Made by a program: the position numbers and the translations under genes. This document shows, piece by piece, positions 18,385 through 27,887 of a DNA stretch of 64,000 nt. Origin of the DNA: Planctomycetota bacterium (GTDB lineage: Bacteria > Planctomycetota > UBA11346). Every line of letters starts with the position of its first letter. Positions within the stretch are counted from its first letter, which is position 1. The stretch lies in contig BJHQ01000001.1 of the NCBI GenBank assembly GCA_014193115.1, positions 186,001-250,000 on the forward strand, in the 5' to 3' direction. The notes beneath the pieces are model-generated. The model did not search any database and was not told the DNA's origin. It saw nothing but the letters and a program-made list of their open reading frames with translations.

Positions 18385-19500
18385 TCACGGCTCCAGCTCG
18401 GGTTCGATCAGGGCGACCAGGCCGCCGGCACCGGCGGTGCCGGGCAGGGGATCGATCAGCATGGTCAGCTCGCGGGCGCCACGCAGGTCGATCGACAACG
18501 CCTGTGGCGCGGTGCCAGCGGCCAGGCCGTAGCGGCCGACCTCCGTGTCGTCCTTGCGCACCACCACCGTGGCGCCGCCGGCGACGACCACCGCGGCGAT
18601 ACCGAGCTGGGCCGACAATGCCGACCATTTCCCATCGAGGCGCCAACGCAGCACCTGGCCCACCGCCAAGCCCCAGCCCGGGCCGGTGCGTCCACCGACC
18701 AGCACCAGCGGACCGCCGATGGCGAGCGCGTTTTCCCGCGGCGGCGGGGCGACCACCGCCACAGCCGTGCTGCCAACCGTGGTCGGCGCACCGAGCGGCC
18801 CGCCGCCGGCGCTGATCGCCCGCAGCCTGATCAGCGAATGGCCGGGCAGGTCGAGCCGGCCCCATCCCGGGACCTCGGCCTGCCACGTTCCCTGGGAGAA
18901 ATGCAGTCGCTTCACCGGAAGCCGCGAACCCTCGACCAGGTCGATCCATCCCGGAGCTGTCACTGGCTTTTGCGCAGTCCCGAGCCGGGCCGGAATCACC
19001 GCCACGATGCTGGTCCAGGTCACCACGCTGCGGGTTCCATCAGCGTCGAGGGTCAGGCCCTGCTCATCGCTGCCGGTAAGAATTCCTTTGACCGTGCTCC
19101 GCGCACCGCCAGCGCTGATCACCACCTGATCGGTGTCGCCGCCGATCACGACTTTTTCGCTGACGGGATCGGGTGGCTCGCGGAACACCCCGACCACGCC
19201 ATCGATCGGTATTCCCGGAAGCCGGGCCAGGGCGATGCGGTCGCCTTCGAGGCGCCACCGATCGGTGCGGAATTCTCCGCCTGAAACAAGCGCGATCCGC
19301 CACGGTCCGGGCTCGGTCCGCGGGTCAGCCCAGGTCACCGAACGCAGCCGTCCGGGAGCGGCGCCGCTGCCGTCCTGCCACACCGTCGACTCAGCCGACC
19401 AGTCGAGCAGCTCGCCGTGGCGGACACCATCCGCGAAGACACCTTCGGCGGCGTGGGCCGCGCCAAGCGCCAGGCAGCACAGCAGCGGAACCCAGTTCAT
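18385..19500 (-). CDS. Secreted protein with C-terminal NPCBM-like module
   Basis: A 371-residue protein with a clear signal peptide (MNWVPLLCCLALGAAHA, cleavage before AEG). The N-terminal 230 residues are beta-rich and contain two SVTW/VVTWTSI-type strands. The C-terminal part (about 255-365) resembles the NPCBM carbohydrate-binding fold: GQVLRWRLDGKWSALSAQLG, then ATVVVRKDDTEVGRYGL and ARELTMLIDP. NPCBM modules bind glycans and are common in secreted PVC proteins. The start overlaps the previous stop (ATGA); the next gene begins two bases after this stop. Confidence 0.65.
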   Translation of the reverse strand: MNWVPLLCCLALGAAHAAEGVFADGVRHGELLDWSAESTVWQDGSGAAPGRLRSVTWADPRTEPGPWRIALVSGGEFRTDRWRLEGDRIALARLPGIPIDGVVGVFREPPDPVSEKVVIGGDTDQVVISAGGARSTVKGILTGSDEQGLTLDADGTRSVVTWTSIVAVIPARLGTAQKPVTAPGWIDLVEGSRLPVKRLHFSQGTWQAEVPGWGRLDLPGHSLIRLRAISAGGGPLGAPTTVGSTAVAVVAPPPRENALAIGGPLVLVGGRTGPGWGLAVGQVLRWRLDGKWSALSAQLGIAAVVVAGGATVVVRKDDTEVGRYGLAAGTAPQALSIDLRGARELTMLIDPLPGTAGAGGLVALIEPELEP

Positions 19501-20639
19501 TTGCCCGGCTCCGCGGCCGGCTGGGTGGCCAAGGCCCGATAATACGCTTCGAGCAGATCGCGATAACGCTGAGGATAGCGCTGCTGCAAAGCCTGGAGCA
19601 GTTCCTGGCGTTCCCGTGGCCGCAACGCGCCCCAGGTGTCATCGCCGGCCAGGGCCGGGGTCGCACCGGTCAAGGTCGCGAAATCAGCCGGTGATTTGCC
19701 TTCGCGCAGGTTGGCGCCATCGCCGCCGACATCGGACAGGGATTCGGAATGCTCCAGGAAAGGCCGGGGTTCTTCTTCGGCCAGGGCGAGCATGCCATTG
19801 AGCGCGGCGAGCAGCCGGTCCTGATCCGCGACCAGCGCGGCGCGGTCCGATCCACCGTGGCGGATCCTGGCCAGGTTCGCCGTCGCCAGGTGGAAAGCCG
19901 TGCGATACGGATCCTGGGTCTGCTCGATGGAACGGATCCGGTTGCCCAGCGTGATGGACGCCAGCGGCGTCAGGCAGCCGTGGAACGCCGCCGCGTAGTC
20001 GCGCAGGATCGGCAGCACCCAATGGGCGCGGCCGCTGCCGAGGTAGATGCGCGTGGCGTGCAACTGGGCCAGTCCAGCCATGGCCAGACTGGCGGGCATC
20101 TTTCCGAACACCACCTGATGGCTGATGACGGCATTCTTCACATCGCCGCCGAGCTCTTCGACCTCGGCGATGAGCAGCCGGACCAGGCAATAGGTGTACG
20201 GCGGCAGGGTGTCGTGCTTGAACTTAGCCTTGATCAGGATTTTCGATACATCCTCGGTGATCAGCGGTTTCCAGGCGGTGTGGGCGGGTTCGGCGCGGCC
20301 CGCCACATAGTGCTCCCAGCCGCTGGCGAACCGTGGATCGAGAGTGGCATAGGCGCTGGCGAACGCCGTGAGCAGCGCTTGGGGCGAGGCGACCTCCGCG
20401 GCCAGCACCTTCGCCGCAGCCCGCTGGTTGAGCCCGGGATCACGGGTCGCGTCGGCTTCGATCTCGGCGGCGATGGCGGCGCGTTCGGCGGCGAGTCGTT
20501 CGCGTCCGGCGGCGCTCAGCTCGACCGCTGGCAGGATCGCGAAGACCTCGCCGCCGATCGCGGCGGACCACATGGCGGCCCAGGCGACCAGGCACAGCGC
20601 TGTGATCGGAACCGGCTGGAGCGCAAGAAAACGCCTCAT
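19497..20639 (-). CDS. Uncharacterised MoxR-cluster protein
   Basis: A 380-residue protein with an N-terminal hydrophobic export segment (about 5-28, through LVAWAAMWSAAIGG), then a predominantly helical body. The C-terminus reads WGALRPRERQELLQALQQR, then YPQRYRDLLEAYYRALA. I recognise this ending from proteins next to MoxR/DUF58/VWA genes in planctomycetes, but it has no known function. The longer open frame (to 21137) is an artefact. ATG 20639 overlaps the upstream stop as ATGA and gives the signal sequence. Confidence 0.6.
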   Translation of the reverse strand: MRRFLALQPVPITALCLVAWAAMWSAAIGGEVFAILPAVELSAAGRERLAAERAAIAAEIEADATRDPGLNQRAAAKVLAAEVASPQALLTAFASAYATLDPRFASGWEHYVAGRAEPAHTAWKPLITEDVSKILIKAKFKHDTLPPYTYCLVRLLIAEVEELGGDVKNAVISHQVVFGKMPASLAMAGLAQLHATRIYLGSGRAHWVLPILRDYAAAFHGCLTPLASITLGNRIRSIEQTQDPYRTAFHLATANLARIRHGGSDRAALVADQDRLLAALNGMLALAEEEPRPFLEHSESLSDVGGDGANLREGKSPADFATLTGATPALAGDDTWGALRPRERQELLQALQQRYPQRYRDLLEAYYRALATQPAAEPGK

Positions 20640-23023
20640 TTCTTGCCTTTGCTCGAAGACTTCATCGGGCGGACCTCGCCCTGGCTGGGAGCGCCGCCTT
20701 CGGCCATCGGCGCTGCCCGCAGCCGCTCGATGACCTGCAGATTGCCGAATTGGCTCTTGGTGGTTTCGCTCAGATCGCCGTCTTCGGCCAGCAGGTGGTT
20801 GATGCCGATCAGGATTTCCTCCTGCTGCTTGGCCAGCAACGGCCAGTCCGGATCGCCGCTGGCGGCGGCCTCGCGCACCGCCACCGCCAGGGCGATCAGC
20901 AGTTGAATCTCGGCTTGGCGATCGCTCTTCGCGCTGTCGAGGGCGACGCCAGGATGGGAGCCCCAGGCCGGCGGCGGTTCCGCCTGCTGCTGCAATCCGT
21001 GCATGGCCGCCACCAGTTGTTCGAGCAGTTTGATGATCCCGTTCTCGATCGCCTGGCATTCCGGCGAGGCGTCCCGGGCCTCCAGCCGGCGGCGGACCTC
21101 GCCGACCCGGGCCCGGGTCAAGGACAGCAGCGCCCACATCACCGGCGGGAACTGGACCACCGTGTGCGCCTTGATGGTATTGCGCATCTTGTCTTCGACG
21201 TCGGCGATTCCGTCGATCATCGCAGCTTCCTGCTTGGCCAATTGGGCCAGCCGGATCAGTTCCGGTCGGGCATAGGTTCCCCCCGCAGGCAGCTTGGCGG
21301 CGACCTCGACCGAACCATCCCGGACCACCTTTTGCAGCGTGAGCAGGCGCTCGACCTTGGGGATGAGCGACTCGATCGCTTCGCCGTCATAGGTCAGCGC
21401 CGCGGCGAGCCATTCGAGTTCGAGCTGGTCCACCGCGTCGGCGACCAGACGGATCACCTCGACTTGCGCCGTCGCGGCGACCGCCGGTTGATGGGCGTCG
21501 ATCGCCACCGCGGCGGCTTCGGTGAACGGCACGGCGGCGTTCAGGATGGCGGCGATGGCGTTGGAGAGAGGGATGACTGGCGCCTGGCCGTCCTCCAGCT
21601 TCTGGTCGTTGATCGCTGCGGTGCCGCCCTTCGCGACCAGGGCGATGACCCGGCCGATGGCCCGCTGGTCAGAGGACTGCTTCGCCCAGCCCGGGTCGAT
21701 GGTCAGGCGTTCCTGGGCGTCGGCCGCGGCGTCGAGCCGGCGCAGCCAGGTGGCGATGCGGATGCCGGCGGTGGCCAGGGCCTTGCCGGCGCCGTCCTGG
21801 TCTCCGCCGGCCAGGGTGTCGGCGGCGGCGGCGAACGGCGCGACCTCGGCGATCAGCGGATCGATCTTCTCTTTGCCGACATCGACGCCGCGCTTGGGCG
21901 CGATCCGGTTGGTGGTGACCTTGGGACCTTCGACGGCTTCGGGCTCGGGCGGAGCCAGCTGCTCGACCAGGGCCGCCACGGTCTTGGCCTCGGCCGCCAG
22001 GTTGGCGGATTCCTGGGCGAGTTTCAGCAGCGGTGAATCGCCACTGAGCACCTTGAGCGCAGCGGCCACGACATCGCCGGCGGTCGCCAGGTGCGCGGTC
22101 GCCTCAGCCACTGCGACCCGAGCGGCAGTGAGGTCATCGCCCTCGACCGCGCTGCGGGCGGCGGCGAGTTCCTTGTACACGGCTTCCAGGGCAGCGCCGA
22201 GTCTGGCGCTGCTCGCTGCGGCTCCGTTCAGGCGCGCACCAGCGGTGTTCAGCGCAGCGATCAGCGCGGTGCGCGCCCCGGCGATCCGCCCTTGCTGGGC
22301 GCGGATCGCGGCCGCGGCGGCGGCCAGATCCTCTGGCGCTGGGAACTTCGCCGCCAACGCCGCGCGCAGCGGATCTTGCGCCTGATGAAGCGTGGCGGTG
22401 GCCACCGCAGCCAGCACCAGACCGGTGGCCTGGGGATCCGGCGGAGCCTCGGCCACTTTGGCCATCAACTGCTGCTGGCGGGATTCGGCCGCCACGATCC
22501 TGGCCCGACCGGCGGCCAGACGCTGGGCGCAACCGGCGGGATCGGCCAGCGCCCGGCTGGTGGTTTCGAGCAGCCGTTCTTCGGCCAGGACCCGTCGGAG
22601 CGCCGCCACCATGCCTTCGAGCTGCTGCAAACGGAGGATTTTCGCTTCAAGACTGTCGCCTCCGGCGCGCAGCACCGCCAGGACCTGGCGCAGGCGTTCG
22701 ACCACCTGGCCCTGGGTCTGGCTGGCCGGTCCGCTCAGGCCCGACTCGATCAGCTGCACGACCTTGGTGATGTCCTCGGCGATCAGGGCCTCTTCGGCCT
22801 TGGCCGCGGCGGCAGCCACGGCGCGGGCCGCGGCGGGATCTTTGTTCGCCAGATCGTTGGCGACCTGACGCATGCCGCGGATCAGGTCCTGGTATTGCTG
22901 AGCCAGCGCCCGGGTCGCCATCGCCGCCCGGGCCGCGGCGGGATCGACCGGTTCACCGGCCGGCAGGTGGACGAGCAGGCAGCAGACCAGGGCGATGAGG
23001 GAATCGCGGACAAACCGATGCAC
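20636..23023 (-). CDS. Long Ala-rich helical/coiled-coil secreted protein
   Basis: A protein of about 795 residues if it starts at GTG 23023, which gives the signal peptide HRFVRDSLIALVCCLLVHLP cleaved near AGEP. The rest is Ala/Glu/Leu/Arg-rich helix with heptad-like stretches (LEAKILRLQQLEGMVAALRR) and a basic tail ending KSSSKGKK. No enzyme motif is visible. In MoxR clusters a long helical protein often sits beside the DUF4175 protein. The frame is open upstream to 23293 through a 72-bp tandem repeat, but that part looks non-coding and would precede the signal peptide. The ribosome-binding site is weak, so the start is uncertain. Confidence 0.6.
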   Translation of the reverse strand: MHRFVRDSLIALVCCLLVHLPAGEPVDPAAARAAMATRALAQQYQDLIRGMRQVANDLANKDPAAARAVAAAAAKAEEALIAEDITKVVQLIESGLSGPASQTQGQVVERLRQVLAVLRAGGDSLEAKILRLQQLEGMVAALRRVLAEERLLETTSRALADPAGCAQRLAAGRARIVAAESRQQQLMAKVAEAPPDPQATGLVLAAVATATLHQAQDPLRAALAAKFPAPEDLAAAAAAIRAQQGRIAGARTALIAALNTAGARLNGAAASSARLGAALEAVYKELAAARSAVEGDDLTAARVAVAEATAHLATAGDVVAAALKVLSGDSPLLKLAQESANLAAEAKTVAALVEQLAPPEPEAVEGPKVTTNRIAPKRGVDVGKEKIDPLIAEVAPFAAAADTLAGGDQDGAGKALATAGIRIATWLRRLDAAADAQERLTIDPGWAKQSSDQRAIGRVIALVAKGGTAAINDQKLEDGQAPVIPLSNAIAAILNAAVPFTEAAAVAIDAHQPAVAATAQVEVIRLVADAVDQLELEWLAAALTYDGEAIESLIPKVERLLTLQKVVRDGSVEVAAKLPAGGTYARPELIRLAQLAKQEAAMIDGIADVEDKMRNTIKAHTVVQFPPVMWALLSLTRARVGEVRRRLEARDASPECQAIENGIIKLLEQLVAAMHGLQQQAEPPPAWGSHPGVALDSAKSDRQAEIQLLIALAVAVREAAASGDPDWPLLAKQQEEILIGINHLLAEDGDLSETTKSQFGNLQVIERLRAAPMAEGGAPSQGEVRPMKSSSKGKK

Positions 23024-23289
23024 CGCAAAGACGCCACGACGCCACGGGACAGCAGAGACGCTCCGCTTGCTGGTCGTCCCATCGGGACGGGATGAAAGTT
23101 TGATCTGCCTGGTCGAGCTGGGGCTCGACCCTCTCAGGACAGGGCTCGACCCTCCCGGGACCGGCGGATGCGCTGCCTGCTTGGTCGAGCTGGGGCTCGA
23201 CCCTCCCGGGATAGGGCTCGACCCTCCCGGGACCGGCGGATGCGCTGCCTGCTTGGTCGAGCTGGGGCCCGACCCTCCCGGGATCCGGC
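23024..23289. repeat. 72-bp tandem repeat and dispersed element in the moxR operon gap
   Basis: This is the only sizeable gap in the operon. GGTCGAGCTGGGG starts at 23111, 23183 and 23255, giving a 72-bp period and about 2.5 copies. Each unit holds the palindrome TCGAGCTGGGGCTCGA and CCCTCCCGGGA blocks. Next to the coiled-coil gene (23021-23050) is ACCGCAAAGACGCCACGACG, a member of the dispersed CCAAGGCGCC-like family also seen near 35180, 35280 and 61170. No promoter is recognisable. The region may attenuate or split the operon. Confidence 0.75.
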
Positions 23290-25491
23290 TCATTTTCCCG
23301 TTCCTTTGGTCATCTCACGGACCTGTTCGGCGCGGCGGATGATCGATTGCAGCGAGCGCTCGACCTGCTGGGCGTTCTCGACCTTGGCCAGTTCGGACAG
23401 GATGGTGCGCAGGGTCGTCGTCAGGTCGCGGGTGGCCGCGGCAAGACGGGCGCAGCCGGCGGAGAGATCTCCGGCGGGGAGATCTTTCGACCGATCGAGT
23501 TCGGTGGTCAACGCCGGCAGCGGGCCGCGCACCGCCGCCGCCAAGGGATCGACGACCTTGATCTGCAACCGCTCGGCGTTGGCCGCATCGCCCACCCGAT
23601 TGGCCACCAGGCGCTGGTGCACCGCGGCGGTACGGCCCGCCACCTGACGCACCTGATCGCCTGCGGTGGCGGCCTGGGCCGCGGCGTCGGCGGCGCCCTG
23701 GCGGGCGCCGACCCGACCAGCCGGGGTGCGCGCGGCTTCGGCGGCGGTGGCCAACCGGTTGGCGATCTCCGCGAAGACGAGCAGGGCCTGGCGCAGCTGT
23801 TCGCCCTGGGCGCGCTGGGCTTCGCCGAGCAGCGCGAGGAGATCATCGTCGGCGACGATCTGCACGGTCACCGGATCCGAGGTGGTGCGCTGGGCGGTGT
23901 CCGGGCGGGTGTCGATGGCGATGGCGCGGATGGTCAGGCTGTCGCCGACCTGAGCGGCATTGCCTGCGATCTGTGCGGAATTGCCTCCAACCTGGGCGGC
24001 GTTGCCGGCGGTGGCGCTGCCAAGTGACAGCAGATCCAGGACGACCTCCACCGGGCCGGGTTTGGGCTTGGCGACGGAGCGGCCGGCGACGATATCGCGA
24101 CGGGTCTGCATCGGGTTTTCGGCCACGGTCCAGGCGAGGTCGATGCCGGCCACGCCGTGGTCGTCCTCGGCCTCGGCCACCAACACCACCCGGGCTCTGG
24201 CCGACACCTGGCTGCCGGCATCGCGCTGGGCCAGGCGGATGGTGGGCGGACGGTCGGGTTCGATGGCGATGCCGATCCGCCAAGCATCGTCCTGGGCGAT
24301 GCCGGCCTGGTCGGTCAGGCCGAGGCGCAAGGTCCGTGGCGCAGCCGCGGCCAGGGGGACCTCAAGCGGCAGATCGATGTGGGCCGACAAGCCGCGACCG
24401 GAGGCATCGACGACCACCGGGATGGCTGCGCTGTCGAACGCCAACCGCGCCGTGACCGGGCGGTCCGCCGTCGCCGACCATGCGATGCGTGAACCGGCGG
24501 GCAGGCTCAGCGCGGTGGCCTCTGGACCGGCGTCGAGGGGGCCGAGCCGGGTGTAGTCGGGACGGATGATGTGCAGCTGCACGCCGGTCAGCCGGGGTGG
24601 CTCGACCACCGTCACCGGGACCGGCGCAGTGCGCATATCGCCGCCGCTCGCCGCCACCGTGCAGGCGCTGGTGATGCCGTTCACCTGGGCGCGGAAGATC
24701 CCATCGGCATCAGCGGTGATCTCGTGGTCAGCGTCGTTTTCGCCGAGACCGCGCAGGTGGATGACCAGCGCCGTGGGCACCGCCCCGGCGGCGTCGATGG
24801 TCACGGTCAGCACCTGGCCGCGGACCACGGCCAGCCCGGCCGGAGCGCAGCGGATGGTCAGTTGGGTGCGGTGGGGATAGGTCGTGTCCTGGAGCAACAG
24901 GCAACGGCGCAGCCAGGGTTCGAGCAGGCCCTGGGCATGGAGCGCGATCGCAACCAGCGCAACTGCGAGGACGACTCCGGCCAAGGCCGCTGCAGCCTTG
25001 CGCCGCCGCCCTGGCGCCAACACCCGGGCTGGTGTCGGCGGAGGCGCGGCATTCACGGCGGCGATGGTGGCTGCGACGAAGGCAGGCGACGCCGCCCCAG
25101 GCGGATTGCTGGCGAATTGCACCGCGCTGGCCAGGCGGTCGCCCCACGACCGGTCGGCGCGCTCCACCGCCAGGGCGGTTTCAAGCAAGCCCACCGGGCG
25201 CAGCACGCCGCGCCAGACCTGGCCGATGCGCCACAGGACCAGCGCCGCCGCCGGTCCCACCACCACCAGCCGCTGGGCCACGGTCAGGTGGTCGCGGGTG
25301 AGCAGGTGCAGGCCGTAATCGATGGCGAAGACCACGGCGGCGGCGCTTGCCACGGCCAACGCCGTCCGCCGTCCCGCCACCAGGACCCGGGCCAGGCGCC
25401 AGGCGTGGCGCACCGCGACCAGCCCGGCCACCAGATCTGGCGACAGGCGAAGGGACGGCGGCTGCCCGGTGGTCATCGCTGGACTGGACAT
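23290..25491 (-). CDS. DUF4175-like membrane protein
   Basis: A protein of about 733 residues. It has two membrane spans near the N-terminus (TALAVASAAAVVFAIDYGLH and LVVVGPAAALVLW) and a third near residue 165 (AALAGVVLAVALVAIALHA). A long periplasmic part follows, with Ig-like beta domains (VVEPPRLTGVQLHIIRPDYT) and C-terminal coiled coils. This is the layout of DUF4175 proteins found with MoxR/VWA genes. A three-fold 21-bp repeat (23947-24009) encodes AAQVGGN-type units. GTG 25494 or ATG 25491 can start it; both overlap the upstream stop. Confidence 0.75.
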   Translation of the reverse strand: MSSPAMTTGQPPSLRLSPDLVAGLVAVRHAWRLARVLVAGRRTALAVASAAAVVFAIDYGLHLLTRDHLTVAQRLVVVGPAAALVLWRIGQVWRGVLRPVGLLETALAVERADRSWGDRLASAVQFASNPPGAASPAFVAATIAAVNAAPPPTPARVLAPGRRRKAAAALAGVVLAVALVAIALHAQGLLEPWLRRCLLLQDTTYPHRTQLTIRCAPAGLAVVRGQVLTVTIDAAGAVPTALVIHLRGLGENDADHEITADADGIFRAQVNGITSACTVAASGGDMRTAPVPVTVVEPPRLTGVQLHIIRPDYTRLGPLDAGPEATALSLPAGSRIAWSATADRPVTARLAFDSAAIPVVVDASGRGLSAHIDLPLEVPLAAAAPRTLRLGLTDQAGIAQDDAWRIGIAIEPDRPPTIRLAQRDAGSQVSARARVVLVAEAEDDHGVAGIDLAWTVAENPMQTRRDIVAGRSVAKPKPGPVEVVLDLLSLGSATAGNAAQVGGNSAQIAGNAAQVGDSLTIRAIAIDTRPDTAQRTTSDPVTVQIVADDDLLALLGEAQRAQGEQLRQALLVFAEIANRLATAAEAARTPAGRVGARQGAADAAAQAATAGDQVRQVAGRTAAVHQRLVANRVGDAANAERLQIKVVDPLAAAVRGPLPALTTELDRSKDLPAGDLSAGCARLAAATRDLTTTLRTILSELAKVENAQQVERSLQSIIRRAEQVREMTKGTGK

Positions 25492-27887
25492 CACATCAAA
25501 TCCTGACGTTTGCGCAGGATCAGCTCGGTCAGCAGCAGACCGGCGATCAGGGCGAGCAGCAGCGGCGCCGAGCCCAGGCCGTGGCGCCGTTCCTCGATGA
25601 CCACCTGGCGCTTGTCGCCGATCAGGAACGGCAGCTCGCCCGCCCGCTCGATCGGCAGCACCCGCGCTGGATCGCCGGTGAGCTGGGCCAGGGCGGCGTC
25701 ATCCCGGGCCAGGCGGCGGCGTTCCGCCTGGGGCGTGCGCACGTCGATGGTCCGGGCGGCGACGTCTTCGGAGGTCCAGGCCCCGGCTGGATCCAGCGGG
25801 ATCGTGATCAGAAACCGTCCGGTGCGCACGGGACGGAGCGTGCCCTCGAACACCCCGGTACGCAGCCGCGGCAGGCGGATCGTCGAGACCACCTCGCCCG
25901 CGACTCCGTCGTCGCCAATCGCCTGCACCACCAGCGGAAGCTCGGTGAGATCCAGCGGCCCGTCATCGCGGTTGAATGCATCCACCGCCACCCGCAGATC
26001 GTCGCCGGCCTCGACCTGGTCGGCGGCGGTAGTGACCACCAGCCGGCGGCGCTCGTCGCCGGCGGCGGCCAGGGCGTCGATCACGCCGCCCCAGAACCGT
26101 TCGCAGACCTTGGCCTGGTCGACCGGCCGCCAGCGCCAGGTGCTGTCGATGCCCAGCCACAGCACCCGGCCGCGTCCGTAATGATGCCAGGCGATGATCG
26201 GCAGCGGGCCGCCGTCCTCGCTGCGCCGGGCCGCATCATCGGCCACGACCAGCGCGGTTGCGGCCGGCTTCAGGCGGGCGACGGGATGGATCCGATACGA
26301 TCCGGGAAGCTGGCTCCAGGCCGAGCGCAACTCGCTGGGTTCGGCCGAATCACGGATGCGCAGCACCGGCAAGGCCAGCCCTTCATCGGTGGCCGACAGC
26401 CGGATCGGCGTCGGCGCCGGTTCCCCCGGCGCGCCCGGGCCGGTGCCGCAACGGCCTGGCACCACCGGCAGCAGGTCGGCGAGTTTCGCCAGCGGCGAAC
26501 CCGCAGCGAGCAAGCCTTCGCTGAACCGCCGGCCGGCGACGAAGGCCAGGCCGCCGTGGCGACGGCCGACAAAGGTGTCGAGGGCCTGGACGAAGCGGGC
26601 ATCGACGCTGTCGGGCATCTCTTGGGGATCGATCAGGATCACCGCGTCGTAGTCCTCCAGCCCTGCGGCAGTGGTGGGCAGGGCCGTGAGGGGATTGCCG
26701 GCCGAGGAGTCCTGGTTGAAGCGCGGATCGGCGTCCTGCTGCCAGGCCGACAGCGCATAATGGGTGTGCTGGCGGAGCAGGTAACTGCGCAGGAACTGGA
26801 ACTCCCAGGTCGACGTTCCACCGATCAGCAGCACGCGGTGCTTGGTCTCTGAGACCTCGACCTCGACCTCGGCGCGGTTGTCCTCGACCACCTGCTCGCC
26901 GGGCAAATCCGGGATCGTCGCCCGCCACCGCCAGCGCCCGACCGGCTGGGGCGGGATGGTCAGATCGACCGTGAGTAGTGCGGAGCCTGCGAGCTCGCCG
27001 GTACCGTCGGCTTCGATCGCTTCCCAGGCGGCGCCGGGTTCCTGCAGATTGCGCCGTTCGAGCTGCACCCGCACCTGGCGCTCGCTGCCGGCATCGAGCC
27101 CGGAGCCAGCGAGCAGCACTGACGCGGCGATGGGATTGCCGGCCCGGGCCGAACGCGGTGCCTGGATCCGGACCACGGCGCGATTGCGCGGCGGTGTCAC
27201 CGAACCCACCGCCAAGGCCCACACCACCAGGCCGCGGTCGGCGGCCAGCCGCGCTGCCGCCGTCATCCGGGCTGAGCCATCGCCGGTGGTGGCGATGCCG
27301 TCGCTGACCACCACCAGGGCGGCGGTGCGGCTGCCTTCGCGCTGGTCGATGACGGTGCGTACCGCTCCGGCCGGATCGCTGGTCCGGCCCTCACCGGTCA
27401 CGGTCAGGTCGCGGATCGCGATCACGCCCGGCGAACCGGCAGCTCCGGAAAATGCATAGAGCGGGACTTCCCGCACTGCCGCCAGCTTGGGCAGCACCGG
27501 GGCCAGCGCGGTGCGCACCTGGTCGAGACGGGTCGGTCCGCTGGCACCGGTGTCGCGCCACGCCATCGATCCGCTGTCATCGATCAGCACCGCCACCGCG
27601 CCGGTGCGATCCTGGTTGCGCCGGACCACCAAGGTCGGGCCGAGGGCGGCGAACACCGCCAGGGCGATGGCGCCCAGGCGCAGGGCGATCAGCAGCCGGC
27701 GCCGGCCCGGCGTCAGATGACCGTCGATGCGGTACGTGCGCACCACCAGCCAGGTTGCCGCCGTCAGCCCGGCGAGCAGGACCAGCAGTCCCCAGATGCC
27801 AGGCATTCCGGCCAGGTGCAGGCTGTATGCGGTGGCCTGATCCAGCGCCCCGTCGGGCAGGCCGAACACCACGCTGAACAGGCTCAT
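25491..27887 (-). CDS. VWA-domain membrane protein with glutamine-amidotransferase-like domain
   Basis: A 798-residue membrane protein. Two N-terminal spans (GLLVLLAGLTAATWLVV, then LRLGAIALAVFAALGP) precede a von Willebrand A domain with the MIDAS motif DDSGS (AVLIDDSGSMAWRD). A beta-rich part follows. Next is a class-I glutamine-amidotransferase-like Rossmann domain (LLIGGTSTWEFQFLRSYLL, then YDAVILIDPQEM) without an obvious catalytic Cys. A final span is APLLLALIAGLLLTELIL. This matches the large VWA partner in MoxR-DUF58 operons. ATG 27887 overlaps the upstream stop (ATGA). Confidence 0.85.
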   Translation of the reverse strand: MSLFSVVFGLPDGALDQATAYSLHLAGMPGIWGLLVLLAGLTAATWLVVRTYRIDGHLTPGRRRLLIALRLGAIALAVFAALGPTLVVRRNQDRTGAVAVLIDDSGSMAWRDTGASGPTRLDQVRTALAPVLPKLAAVREVPLYAFSGAAGSPGVIAIRDLTVTGEGRTSDPAGAVRTVIDQREGSRTAALVVVSDGIATTGDGSARMTAAARLAADRGLVVWALAVGSVTPPRNRAVVRIQAPRSARAGNPIAASVLLAGSGLDAGSERQVRVQLERRNLQEPGAAWEAIEADGTGELAGSALLTVDLTIPPQPVGRWRWRATIPDLPGEQVVEDNRAEVEVEVSETKHRVLLIGGTSTWEFQFLRSYLLRQHTHYALSAWQQDADPRFNQDSSAGNPLTALPTTAAGLEDYDAVILIDPQEMPDSVDARFVQALDTFVGRRHGGLAFVAGRRFSEGLLAAGSPLAKLADLLPVVPGRCGTGPGAPGEPAPTPIRLSATDEGLALPVLRIRDSAEPSELRSAWSQLPGSYRIHPVARLKPAATALVVADDAARRSEDGGPLPIIAWHHYGRGRVLWLGIDSTWRWRPVDQAKVCERFWGGVIDALAAAGDERRRLVVTTAADQVEAGDDLRVAVDAFNRDDGPLDLTELPLVVQAIGDDGVAGEVVSTIRLPRLRTGVFEGTLRPVRTGRFLITIPLDPAGAWTSEDVAARTIDVRTPQAERRRLARDDAALAQLTGDPARVLPIERAGELPFLIGDKRQVVIEERRHGLGSAPLLLALIAGLLLTELILRKRQDLM

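Noticed and set aside
23111..23290. CRISPR array
   Set aside because: The repeated units are adjacent 72-bp tandem copies without unique spacers and no cas genes are near.
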